This document shows, one piece after another, positions 32,701 to 44,200 of a stretch of DNA of 64,000 nucleotides. Numbering within the stretch: the stretch's first letter is position 1; every line of letters starts with the position of its first letter. The notes below the pieces were generated by a model, which did not search any database, had not been told where the DNA came from, and saw only the letters and a program-made list of their open reading frames with translations. The position numbers were made by a program, and so were the translations under genes. Source of the stretch: Blepharisma stoltei (Eukaryota > Ciliophora > Heterotrichea > Heterotrichida > Blepharismidae); NCBI GenBank assembly GCA_914767885.1, contig CAJZBQ010000014.1, positions 372,001-436,000 on the forward strand. Reading direction: 5' to 3'.

Positions 32701-35700
32701 AAAACCTGCAGCAACACGAATTGCATCGCCATCATTACTGTCAATTGTTTTTCTGATACTTGCAAGTATAGCCCCTGAAATATTTTAGATCATTATTGGC
32801 TATCCATTTTAATTTCCAAAATTAATTTGTACTTGTCAGCTTTTTTTAAAAAGTAAAAACGAAAATGACAAGTCTCCTTTTATGGTTTTAAGGTACCTAA
32901 TCAGACTTATACTGTATAAGGCAGGTGCCCTGTACCATATTTTTTCTGGTCGGTATTCTGCTGGGGTATAGAGATCTATTAAGATGCATGAGTTATATTC
33001 TATAATAACTCAGCAGGATGACATAGCACCTTTAATTCCCCCCCCCATTTAATAACGAACAAAACCGTCATTTTTTTTTCCTAAAAATTTTTTCTTAGGC
33101 CCCATTTAATAACGAACAAAATTTACTATAGCATTATATAAGCTAATTTAGTCTCTACAGTTTACTAATTTTAAGTAGTTAGAGTAAGATAAGGACAAGT
33201 ATAATCGAGCAAAGAATAATAAATAAGAGCTAATAAGCTACTAGTGGCTTAATCTTAAGCTGGCTCTTACTCCCCCTCTCCGTGAGCGAATAAAAAAAAT
33301 TTTGTTCGCTCACGGAGGGGGGTTTATTTTTTTTTATAAAAAAATTTATATATAAATTTTATAGAAAATTTGTTTTTTTTTCGAAATTTTAAAAAAATCC
33401 TAATTTGCAGAAATTGGAAAGCAAATATTAATTTAATTTATAAAATTTATATTTTAAAACGCAGTTTATTTAAAATTAAACAGAATTAGCCAGAGATTTT
33501 CATTATAATAATTACCGTTTATATATCAAAATTTTTTCCATAATAAATTTTCGGAATTTTAAAAAAAAAACTAAGTTGCAAAAAATTGGGAAGCAAATAT
33601 TAATTTAATTTATAAAATTTATGTTTTAAAACGCAATTTGTTTAAAATTAAACAGAATTAGCTCTAGATTTCATTATAATAATTATCGCTTATATATCAG
33701 AATTTTTCCATAAAAATTTTTGTTCGCTCATAGAAGGTGAGCGATTTTTCTAATGATTTTATTAGACCACTGAGTATGGGGGAGTTAGCAATAGTTATCT
33801 TTTCGCCTGCATTTAGGCGATTTCTCTTTCTGTTGTCATCATTTGACTCCTTTTATTATTAATCCTTTGATTGAAAATCTTATATAAAAATCATAGATAT
33901 TTAATGTAAATTTTATATATTTTTTTTACCAAAAATTTTATATAAATTATACCCCATTTAATAACGAACAAAAAAAAGTTCGTTATTAAATGGGGGGGGA
34001 GAGTAAGCGAAAATACCCCTACTTATGGATTTGTTGAGAAGGATAGTTACAAAGTTTTTTCATTCTATTGCAGCAATAATGCTTCTGAGCTAATGATAAC
34101 ATTAACTTCATTTTCAGAAGAGTTCCCTAATATGTATGTATCTAGAGGGGCCATGCCAACTATGAGTGTCTATGATTGAATTGCGAAAAAAGACCAAGAA
34201 AGCATTTTAAGAATTTCATCAAACGACCCCAAATTAAGAAGAGGCATGACTGGGACATTCTTTATAGCAATTTATGGAGAAACTGCCTCATCTTTTTCAA
34301 TTATCATTCATAGTGGAAATCAAAATCTGACATGACTGCATAGTGGAACGCCACAATATGGAAGTCTAAATAAAGGATCAAAAACTTATTATTTATTTAA
34401 CAGTGAAGTAAAAAGCGATATTTCTATAAGTTTAGCTCCATATTATGGCAATCCAGCAATTCTTGTATACACTTATTCTGGGGCTGATGATGTTGGCACT
34501 GTAATAGATAAACTCAAAAATTATATTTGGTCCTCAAATTCAAGCCCAGATAAATATAGCATACAAATTTCAAAAAATGATCCAAATTTCTGTATTAATT
34601 GCGTCTTTATTATAGAAGCAAGTACAAGTCAAAATTCTTCGTCATCATTCACCATAACTGTTACAAATAGTCAAGATACGATAATTCTACCAAATGGTAT
34701 TCCATATAAAAATTCTTGTCAAAAAGATGAAATCCAGGTTTATACTTTCCTTGTTTCATCTTCATCAGATATTGATTTCTCTATAACTTCATATATGGGT
34801 GATACAGACATTTATATTGGTACTGTGAAAAATACAAGCGATAAAAATTTCAACTGGACTGCACTTTCTCATGACAAAATTGATCATCTAACTTCTTCTG
34901 TAATCTAGCAAGATTTTATTGCCTGATAAGGATATAATATTAATTTTCGCATTTTATATACTTTTGAACTTTGAAAAGCTTCAATTTATTAAGATTAAGA
35001 AATTAATTAATGAAATAATGCATAAATAAAATTACTTAAGAGAGAATTCCTAAAATAAACAGGTTTTCTCTTAGGAAAGGGTAAGAATTCGCTCAGATGA
35101 CAAAAAGTTCAAGATTGGAACTTTTTATATTTATGTAAAAGGTGTAGAAGACGGAATCTACACAATTACTGCTCATTTAAGAAATAGTTATGCAAGGCTG
35201 ATGGATGGCAGACCTATGGTTTATAGGCTTCAGTATAGTCCATTTGATCATATATACTTTGATTTCGAATCAGGTTAGTTAACCCACGGGGTGCGCTTCT
35301 CAACCTTTATTCGTTTTTGAACGGCCTGCTGCCACCTCTAGGGATAAATTCCTCATCGCCTGAAGCTCTGGTCTAACATCGAGTGAAGTGGGCTGGATCA
35401 CCATGCCATACGTCATACTCCAGAAAATTCAAAAATGAATTTCTAGTCAAGCTATCGATCAAGTTGAAATTCATCGCCCAGAGCACAACGCCTAGTATCG
35501 CACTAGAAATTGTCCAATTAGTCACGTAGACTTTGTAGACTTTCCCTTTCCAATGCCGAACCCGTCTCTGCCAAGAGGCAAAACCTTGATCCGAATGAGC
35601 TGCGGAATGCCTAATTCAACCTTGCGCTCCATCCAAACCAAGTAAAACCTGGTCAGATATACATCAGAGCGCTATCCTCTATTCCACAAAATCCTTGGTT

Positions 35701-37295
35701 CCCAGCTCCAGGTGTTAAGAGGTGGGTTTGCTCACCACACATTTTAATATATTGATTTCGAATCAGGTATTTCTCGTAATTTCTCAGGCCCAGTTCATTG
35801 CCAATTAACTTCTCTTTCAAAAGATTTTTTCCCTCAAGCTTATGTAGACTTTCAGCGTTATGATAAACCTAGGCCTCCTCCTTCAGAAGAAAAATCAAAC
35901 TTCAAATTCCAAAAAAATAACTATGATTTTGCTTTTAATTCTTTATCAATGATTTTCCGTGAAACTGGCATCCCTGGGAAGCTAAATTTTATGATATCTG
36001 GCTCTGCATCAGAAAGATATAGCCAAGAAGAAAGTGGGGACTTTGAATTTTATTGTTCAGAAAGCATTATTCCGACCATGCTGGCAGTAGGCTCAGAAAA
36101 TTATGATTCTATTGACTTACTCCCCTCCTCCATGAGCCAAAAAAAAATTTATTCGCTCACAAGGGTGTTAATATATGTTTTAAAAAATTTCCAATTGAGA
36201 AGCAAAAATTAATTTAACTTGTTAAATTTATATTTTAGAATGCAAGCTGTTTAAAATTCATCAGAATTAGATAGAGATTTCTTATAATAATTATCATTTA
36301 TATATCAATTTTTTCCCATAAAAAAAAAATTTCTATTAAAAAATTTTTGTTTTTGGGTTAAAATAGGGATTTTTCTAATGGTTTTGTTCGTTCATGAGGG
36401 GGAGTTAGGAATTTTAAGCAAAAGGTATGAAGTTAATCTAAATGAATTGGGAAGACTTGAAGTGTTTTTAGTTCCTTGTGCTGAGGACTTGAAATTAGAA
36501 ATTTCATCAAACTGGACGATTGCAAGCGATGAGGATCCAGAGGTAATCGTTGAGCGAAAAATGGATGGAAAAATAATTGGGATGATAAACAACGCAAAGG
36601 GGAGATATTTCATAACAGTTTCTGCTTTGAGTAAAAACGTAGATAGCACACAAAACTACCAGCTCTCAACTGTATTTACAAAGCAAGGCCAAAGCGCTCC
36701 AAAGTATATTGTGCCAGGAAATAATGGCTTAATCAAGTGGGAAAGGCCTGATAAATATCTTGTAGTAGTATCCTTTGACAGCATAGAATATCAAGATGGA
36801 AGCCCAATCGAAAATCCTAACAATATTGAGTATCACGTTTATTACTCCAAAATCTCTCCAAATTTAATTGAAACCACTTGTGACATGCAAACTTCACACA
36901 AATTTTCAAAAGCTCAGCATAGTGGATATGTCACAGGGAAAAATGAAATAAGGTTTCTTGTAAAAGAAAAGCGCGGCTTTATCAATATTTTAGCTATAAA
37001 TCCTTCACAAGAGCGCATATATTCAAAATATGTCTCTTATGACCCAACTGAAATTTATATTGAGTCAGGACTAGAAGGGGAAGGAGTTGCAATTTATATT
37101 TTCTGGGCTGTATGTGTTCTACTCTGAGCTTCACTTATGGGCTCTCTTTATTTTTATCGGAAAATGAAGAGGGCAAACAGGAGATTAGAGTATGAGATGG
37201 CAGATGTCAGGAATATCGCATCTGTATCATCTGGGAAAATTCATGAGAGTGTTCTCTCAGAAAAAATCCCATTTTATAGAGCAGAAAATAATTAA
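29777..37295 (+). CDS. Giant type I membrane protein with PPC-like repeats, six inserts
   Basis: 1725 residues (1726 codons) after removing six inserts. It starts with a signal peptide (MVLLWILTFLALLNAQQ). About eleven beta-sandwich units follow, each marked by G-x-x-D-[LI]-[YF] strands: GDPDLYIS, GSADLYAKL, GNPDLYLSKL, GDADIFANI, GDTDIYIGT. This pattern resembles bacterial/archaeal pre-peptidase C-terminal (PPC) domains. Near the end a single transmembrane helix (VAIYIFWAVCVLLWASLMGSLYFY) is followed by a short basic tail. It is likely a cell-surface protein (inference). Inserts in order: IES 32096-32274, IES 32769-32997, MITE M4 33036-34003 holding M5, IES 34903-35083, R6 35276-35751 and MITE M6 36120-36404. 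Confidence 0.82.
32096..32274. other. Palindromic IES in PPC gene
   Basis: 179 bp between TATA motifs; starts TAGCGCATTGCCC and ends GGGCAAGGCACTA-TA. The arms pair over most of the length (ATATCCTCCACATG with CATGTGGAGGATAT). Leaving one TA gives GSEIV-TLSWNNDL in frame. Confidence 0.9.
32769..32997. other. Repeated IES family, copy 2
   Basis: 229 bp, homologue of 17250-17477. Leaving one TA joins DTCKY to SIITQQDDIAPL. Confidence 0.87.
33036..34003 (+). mobile_element. MITE M4, CATTTAATAACGAAC subfamily, hosting M5
   Basis: 968 bp with TAA at 33033-33035 and 34004-34006. The ends are TTCCCCCCCC and GGGGGGGGAGAG. The motif CATTTAATAACGAACAAAA occurs twice in the left arm and forms a hairpin at the right end. 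The architecture matches M1 but the motif is different. Contains M5 at 33270-33784. Confidence 0.88.
33270..33784 (-). mobile_element. MITE M5 nested in M4, with internal duplication
   Basis: 515 bp, TTA at 33267-33269 and 33785-33787. Terminal hairpin on the left. The core (GGAAAGCAAATATTAATTTA to TTTTTCCATAA) occurs twice in direct order, about 185 bp apart, explaining the extra length. Confidence 0.85.
34903..35083. other. IES in PPC gene (TA-bounded)
   Basis: 181 bp between TA 34901-34902 and TA 35082-35083, no clear inverted repeat. Leaving one TA joins DHLTSSV to RIRSDDKKFK. Confidence 0.78.
35276..35751 (-). mobile_element. Retroposon-like element R6
   Basis: 476 bp flanked by TTGATTTCGAATCAGGT at 35259-35275 and 35752-35768 (17 bp, no TA). 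On the minus strand it begins ATATTAAAATGTGTGG and ends near GGGTTAACTAA. It shares blocks with R7 (GATGAGCTG, CCACAA.ATCC). Confidence 0.9.
36120..36404 (-). mobile_element. MITE M6 in PPC gene, diverged
   Basis: 285 bp with TTA at 36117-36119 and 36405-36407. The ends are CTCCCCTCCTCCATGAG and TTCATGAGGGGGAG. Leaving one TTA joins ENYDSIDL to GILSKRYEV. Confidence 0.87.
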
Positions 37296-37443
37296 TTTAA
37301 AAATATGTTCTATGACAGTGTGAATCAGCTTATAAGGTGCTTATTAATATAATTAATTAATTATTTAGGGCATTATTATTTTTATGTTTAGAAATTACTA
37401 TAGAGAATAGCTAATATAATAAGACTCCGGCTGAGCGATTATA

Positions 37444-38388
37444 TTATTAGCATTAACATTAACTATATTATTAAAGACCTTCGTAATACCTAAGGCTTCC
37501 ATCGGTCTACCTTCACCCTTATCGCTTCACCTGGTTGTTCACCGCCGATCGATCACGACCTTCTTGATGTTGCTCCTACTAGACAAAGATGTGCACTCGC
37601 TACCCGTAGTTGGATGTGTTACGCTACCCAGCAGTATGTCAACAATGGTGCCCATTCCGAAAACTTGAAAAAAAATTTTCTGGTGGACTGTCGGCCAACA
37701 TGAAAATCCAAAGCCTGGGATGTAACACCCGGCTACACCCTAGGTAGTCGCCCGATGGGCTAACTCCCCCCCTCCGTGAGTGAACAAAACCATTAGAAAA
37801 ATCGTCATTTTTTGCCCAAAAACCCACCCTCCGTGAGTGAACAAAAATTTTTTTAATAGAAAAATTTTTTATGGAAAAAAAATTTGATATATAAATGATA
37901 ATTAGTAATACGAAATCTAATGCTAATTCTGTTTAATTTTAAACAAATTGCTTTTTAAAACATAAATTTTATAAATTAAATTAATATTTGCTTTCCAATT
38001 TTTGCGAATTAGAATTTTTTTAAATTTCGAAAAAAAATAATTTTTATAAAATTTATATATAAATTTTTTTAAAAAAAAAATTAACCCCCCTCCGTGAGTG
38101 AACAAAATTTTTTTGTTCACTCACGGAGGGGGGGGGAGTAAGTATGCATCCTTGGTGCTGCTGAGTTTCCCCTTTCCAACTTGGAAATCCATTTCCCCTG
38201 AGGTAAAAACCCTGGTGTCAGGATGAGCTGTGGTCAACCTAGTTCGACGTTGCGTTCTAACGTGCCAAGGAAAAACCTAGCCGGATACACATTCCGAGCG
38301 CCTATTTCCCTTCCACAAGATCCCCCGGAATGCAGGCTACAGGTTTTGAGAAAAAGGGCTGGTTCGCTCTCGCCATTTTAATATATAT
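37444..38388 (-). mobile_element. Retroposon-like element R7 hosting MITE M7
   Basis: 945 bp flanked by TGAGCGATTATA (37432-37443) and TGAGCTATTATA (38389-38400), one mismatch. On the minus strand it begins near TATATTAAAATGGCGAG and ends in a GTTAATGTTAATG tail. Related to R6. M7 sits inside, so R7 is the older insertion. Confidence 0.78.
37764..38138 (+). mobile_element. MITE M7 nested in R7
   Basis: 375 bp, TAA at 37761-37763 and 38139-38141. Canonical two-arm left end and right hairpin. Confidence 0.92.
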
Positions 38389-38844
38389 TGAGCTATTATA
38401 CCATTTTTTGCATTTTTGCTTTGAAAGAAATGAGATTTAGCATAGAGCTCAGATTTACAACCATAATATAAATTTCTGGTATTAAAAAAAATGAAAGGCA
38501 TTAAATTCCTCTATTAAAATCTTTTTTAAAAGTCATAAGCAGCATTTTCTTATAAAGGTTCTAATTTCTTTGTTCATGTTCAATGCTTTGCCTTCATTAG
38601 AGTGTTTTTGGTGAATGTCATAATCAGTAGACCTGAAAATTCAAATGGGATCTGATTGGCTTTCGCTTGTTTTAATTTGGTATATTGGCTCTATTTTAAT
38701 ATTTTTCGCGAACCAAATATTTTGTCATATCAAGCCAAAATTAACAAGAAAATAATTTTGGGGCTGTTTTATTAAACTTTATTGATAAAATTTATTTTTT
38801 GAAAGCAATTTTTGTCATATTGAACTTTGTCTTTAATTCTAAAA

Positions 38845-39225
38845 ATAAAATAAGTCAAGATTAAGCTAGAGATTATTAATTGTGCATTTATTGGATTACT
38901 GCCATATGAAGAGCTATCAGTTACCTTATCTCCGAGTTCCCTCTCCCAATTTGTATTTTCCATTTCCATATGTCATGTCTTTAAAAACTAAAATAAGTCA
39001 AGATTGTTAGAGATATCTAATGGTGTACCTATTTGAGTACTGCCACATCAAGAACTATCGGTTGCCTTATAGGTGAGTCTCCTCATGAGATTTTATTTTT
39101 TCCATTTCCTCATGCCTTCTCCTCTTTATTCTAAAAATTGAAATAAGTCAAGATTATACTGGAGATTTTTAATCTTGGACTAATTGAAAATTGGACACGA
39201 AGAGCTATCAATCGCATAACGACAA
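38845..39225. repeat. Three diverged tandem repeats of about 145 bp
   Basis: Each unit starts AAATAAGTCAAGATT (near 38847, 38992 and 39141), followed by AGAT..TAAT, GTACTGCCA-like and AAGA(A/G)CTATC blocks. No coding capacity. The rest of 38401-39795 is AT-rich intergenic DNA with nothing recognised. Confidence 0.75.
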
Positions 39226-39795
39226 ATCGCATATTAGAATCATAATGATATAAAATTAATCGTCTTATAAAGATTGATGCTTTTATTTATTTATTTTTCA
39301 TGAATAAGCGTGTTGCCAGCTACGTGCCAAAATATTTAGGTTTAAAATTGAGCCAACACATGATTTACATATTTAGCCGAAGCAAAGAGAATAATAAATT
39401 GACTAAATATTAAATTTAAATCTTTTCAAAGCTCATAAAATGTTTAATCCCTATTATATGTTTAATTTACGCTTTAATGTTCAATGCTAATTTTATTGGA
39501 GCTACGGGATCTCTGCAATGCTGGCATGACATAATTCGCTCTTAGCTTGTTTTGACTTTATCGAAATAGGCTTATCCTTTAAATCAGTTCTCTGGGCTTT
39601 TAAGCAAATGTGCAAAAAATGCTATACTAAATAAGGATCATATGCCCTAGCTGCAAATTTAAAATCCTAAAATTATATTTAAAATTAAGTATTTGCTCAA
39701 TAAAGACTTAATAATAGAAATAATACGATTCATGACATAATAGAAAAATTAAAAAATCAAAAAAATAATTATTGTTATTAATTTAAAATTAAAAA

Positions 39796-40617
39796 TTAGC
39801 CAATCTTATTAATTATTATATAAACGAGAATCATCATTCCTATCTTCTTCCCTATTTTCATCAGCGGGCTTTCTTGCTGGTTTTGTTCCAGATTTCTTGG
39901 CAATACAATTGCAGCTAAATATTCTTTGATTTCTTCCATGCTTTCTCCATTTATTTTTTCAGATATTTGTTTAAGTTCTTTGTTGCTTTCTTTAAGTGCT
40001 TTCCATTTTTCTTCATCTTCCTTGTCTTTAGCCTGATCATTTACTTGGGAATTCAAAATAGCAAACAAAGCATATGCTGCATAAAGAGTTTGTAGTAACT
40101 TTACTTGCTCCAATAATGTTAGTGGTAGTATTTCTAGCGGAAATCTCACAGTTTTTCGAAGTTTTAAATCAAATTCAAAAGCCCCAATAATAGCTAAAGG
40201 AATGACTAAGCGTGTCCATACGTTTCCTGATTTTGTATTGAAAGAGAGTATGTTGATAGTAATAATTCATGAAAGGTAGAACATTATTGATGATTCAAGA
40301 TGAATGTGACTTGCTACTTCGGTATCTGTACCGTAAAGTTCATAGTCTAAGCGTAAAAGAGGATCACTAATTATTTTCCACATTTCTCTGGTCTCTTCTG
40401 TTGCTTTTCTGCTGAGATCTTTGGCTTGGTAATAAGAGATATCTCTTTTTACTTTTAGAAGATCATAATATGTAGGTGCTCGCTGAAAAAAATAGAGGCT
40501 AAGTAGCAAAATCGCAAAGAGAATTGTAAACAAAAAGACTATTTTCCTTTTAGTTCCAATTGTAAACTTTAATGAAGGAAATAGGCATGAGACTCCAATT
40601 ACAGCTATGCTTTCCAT
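39796..40617 (-). CDS. Membrane protein with degenerate J-like domain
   Basis: 273 residues from the ATG at 40617. A hydrophobic segment (IVFLFTILFAILLLSLYFF) is followed by APTYYDLLKVKRDISYYQAKDLSRKATEETREMWKIISDPLLRLDYELYG. That has the start (YYDLL) and end (W.I..DP..R..Y...G) of a J domain but no HPD. Further hydrophobic segments and a charged helix follow, with a final TM (GMMILVYIIINKIG). Without HPD it probably does not stimulate Hsp70; J-like scaffolds of this type exist (inference). Confidence 0.65.
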
Positions 40618-40685
40618 ATTTATAAAGAGTATAGACAAATCTCATAATCTATAAAGCTTCATTATTCAAATGCACTCATTTGATG

Positions 40686-41032
40686 CTTCCTCCCTCCCCG
40701 TGAGCGAATTGACCATTGAAAAAATCCCTATTTTTGGGTTAAAAATCCACCCTCCTTAAGCGAGAAAAATGTCTTTAATATAAAGTTTTACGAAAAATAT
40801 TTTGATATATAAGTTATAATTATTAATGAAATCTCTAGCTAATTCTGTTTAATTTAAACAACTTTCATTTTAAAACATAAATTTTGCAAATTAAATTAAT
40901 CTTTGCTTCTCAATTTTTTCGAATTAGGACTGTTTTTTGAAACATAAATTACAGTATAAATTTTTAAAAAAACATAATTAACTACCTTCGTAAGCGAACA
41001 AAGATTTTTTTGTTCCTCACGGAGGGGAGGAG
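40686..41032 (+). mobile_element. MITE M8, decayed
   Basis: About 347 bp in the divergent region between the J-like gene and NAA25. The right end is a hairpin GTAAGCGAACAAAG / TTGTTCCTCACGGAGGGGAGGAG followed by TTA 41033-41035. The left end (CTTCCTCCCTCCCCGTGAGCG) has lost its TTA. Confidence 0.75.
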
Positions 41033-41231
41033 TTAAAAATTAATCTTAATTTACTATATCTTAATTTATCGAATTTGAGCCCAAATTTTTTTTATGGCAA
41101 TTATTGTCAAATTTGCAAAGCCAAGCAAATCTATGCTTGATGATCATTAAAAGTTCAATCTTGTTCATAAAAGCCAAAATTAACTCTAAGTCTTAATGAA
41201 TGTTTCATAATATCAGGGTTCCATATTCGAT

Positions 41232-44200
41232 ATGAGCTCAGCTGTCATAGAAAGGAAGATTAGGCAGGTTTACGACCTCCTTGACAACAAACAATTTAAA
41301 AAAGCTTTGAAGCTCGTCAATTCACACATCCAAAAAACTCCTCATCCCATGCTTCAAGCAGTAAAAGCCTTAGTTCTTCAAAGATCAGGTGAAGATGAGG
41401 AAAGTCTTCAAATATTGGAAGAATTAGCTGCAGAAAAGCCTAATGATTTATCATTACTCGACATCATGTGCTTGACTTATAAATGTCTTGGCAGGAGTGA
41501 CAGGAGTGCTTACTTGTATAGCGAAATGTTCAATACACAGCCAAGAAAAGAAGTAGGAGCACTTTTATTCAATGCTTATGCATCGGCCTTTAACTTTCCT
41601 CAGCAGCAAGCCGTAGCTTTGAAGCTTTTCAAGCTTTTTGGGGACGTTTATTATGGACTAATCGCCGTCACAAGTATGTGCATTCAGGCCTATTTGGATC
41701 CTGCCCAGAAAAAACTATTAGATATCGCTACGTTATTTTTTCAAAAAGTCAGAACGAACCCAGAATTCATTATGGGTCCTCCCATGCTCAAATTAGAGCT
41801 ATTTATGGAAGAATTAAAAGGTGGAGGGAAATCATTACAATTACTTGATGAATTTTCTGCTTTTCTTGACCCCGGAGAAAGGCTGATGAGAAAGGCTAAG
41901 ATCCTCGCTGAAAGTGATAAATTCGCAGCCATTGACTGCTATCATGAGCTGCTGAAGCTAAACTTGAATGAAGGGACAGCTTTAATGAACTGGGAAAGCT
42001 ATAGAACTTTCTCTTCAATAGCGCGATAAGGCGCATTCCTAGGTTTTACCGGAGGGTCTTGGACATATGAAAACGTGCTATTCCTTATTCATGGGGGAGA
42101 CAAACAACCTAAATAAAGAATTGTGCCTGATTAATCTCGAGAACTTGAAGAGAGGCTGTGTGGAAAATTTACATTTTGGTTCGTCAAATGGATCTGACGA
42201 GCCAATTCTGGCCAGTACTTGAAATAAAAAATGATAATTGCCAGAATTTTATTAATTTTCTGATGAAGAGTATGATCAGAATTTTAATAATTCCTTTTGA
42301 CAATAAAATTCAAAATCAAACTTTTAATAGAAAATTTGAAGAGATAATCAAATCGTTAAAATAACGTAATAAATACTCTTTACTGCCTTAGGGAGACGAT
42401 GCCAGTAATGATTTTTAAACTTTGACTTTTTTCATAGTGACTTAACCATCTTAATAATTTTTTAAAAATCCAAACTTTTAATAGAAGATTTAAAGAGATA
42501 ATTAAAGCATAAAATAAAGGAAATGAGTACTCTTTACTGCCTTAGGGAGACGATGCCAGTAATGATTTTTAAATTTTGACTTTTGTCATAGTAACTTAAC
42601 CATCTTAATAATTTTTTAATTTTTTAAAAATCCAAACTTTTAATAGAAGATTTAAAGAGATAATTAAAGCATAAAGTAAAGGTAATGAGTACTCTTAACT
42701 GCCTTAGGGAGACGATGCCAGTAATGATTTTTAAATTTTGACTTTTTTCATATTGACTTAGCCATCTTAATAATTTTTTAAAAATCCAAACATTTAATAG
42801 AAGATTTAAAGAGATAATTTAAAAGCATAAAGTAAAGGTAATGAGTACTCTTAACTGCCTTAGGGAGACGGTGCCAGTAATGCTTTTTATAATTTGAATT
42901 TTTCATATTGACTTAACCATCTTAATAATTTTTTAATTTTTTAGAAATCCAAACTTTTAATAGAAGATTTAAAGAGATAATTAAAGCATAAAGTAAAGGT
43001 AATGAGTACTCTTTACTGCCTTAGGGAGACGATGCCAGCAATGATTTTTTAAATTTTGTCTTTTTTTTCATATCGACTTAACCATCTTAATAATTTTTTA
43101 ATTTTTTAAAAATCCAAACTTTTAATAGAAGATTTAAAGAGATAATTAAAGCATAAAGTAAAGGTAATGAGTACTCTTAACTGCCTTAGGGAGACGATGC
43201 CAGTAATGATTTTTAAATTTTGACTTTTGTCATAGTAACTTAACCATCTTAATAATTTTTTAATTTTTTTAAAAATTCAAACTTTTAATAGAAGATTTAA
43301 AGAGATAATTAAAGCATAAAGTAAAGGTAATGAGTACTCTTTACTGCCTTAGGGAGACGATGCCAGTAATGATTTTTAAATTTTGACTTTTGTCATAGTA
43401 ACTTTAACCATCTTAATAAATTTTTAATTTTTTAAAAATTCAAACTTTTAATAGAAGATTTAAAGAGATAATTAAAGCATAAAGTAAAGGTAATGAATAC
43501 TCTTTACTGCCTTAGGGAGACGATGCCAGTAATGTTTTTCTAATTTGAAATTTTTCATAGTGACTTAATTAATTACTTGATCCTGTGCCATTTATTAAAA
43601 TTCTGATCATGCTCTTCATCAGAAAATTAATAAAATTCTGGCAACTATCATTTTTTATTTCAAGTACTGGCCAGAATTGGCTCGTCAGATCCATTTGACG
43701 AACCAAAATGTAAATTTTCCACACAGCCTCTCTTCAAGTTCTCGAGATTAATCAGGCACAATTCTTTATTTAGGCTGTTTTGTCTCTCCATGAATAAGGA
43801 ATAGCACGTTTTCATATGTCCAAGACCCTCCGGTAAAACCTAGGAATGCGCCTTATCGCGCTATTGAAGAAAAAGTTCTATATATAAAATATATTAACTT
43901 TGTGGTAGAGTTGGCTGGAGAATTATCGGTTGAAGCAGCAGATTTGGAAATTGAAAGGCCTGCAGAACTTTTTAGCTCAATGAGAGAGCTGAGTAAAGAA
44001 ATGATAATTAAAACTTGTTATGCAAACTTAAAATACACAAGAAAAGAAATCAATGGAACCTCAAGCATTGTTAGGAATGTAAAAAGAACGTCAAGGCTTG
44101 CTGAGCTTCAAATGATTAAGGTCCTTTTAGAAAAAAGAATCCTTGAAGAAAATAATAAGAAGCAGCTGCTATTTCCAAGGCTACACAAATATATAAGGAA

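Noticed and set aside
35259-35275. tRNA B-box-like TTCGAATC
   Set aside because: It is coding sequence duplicated by R6 insertion, with no A box or cloverleaf nearby.
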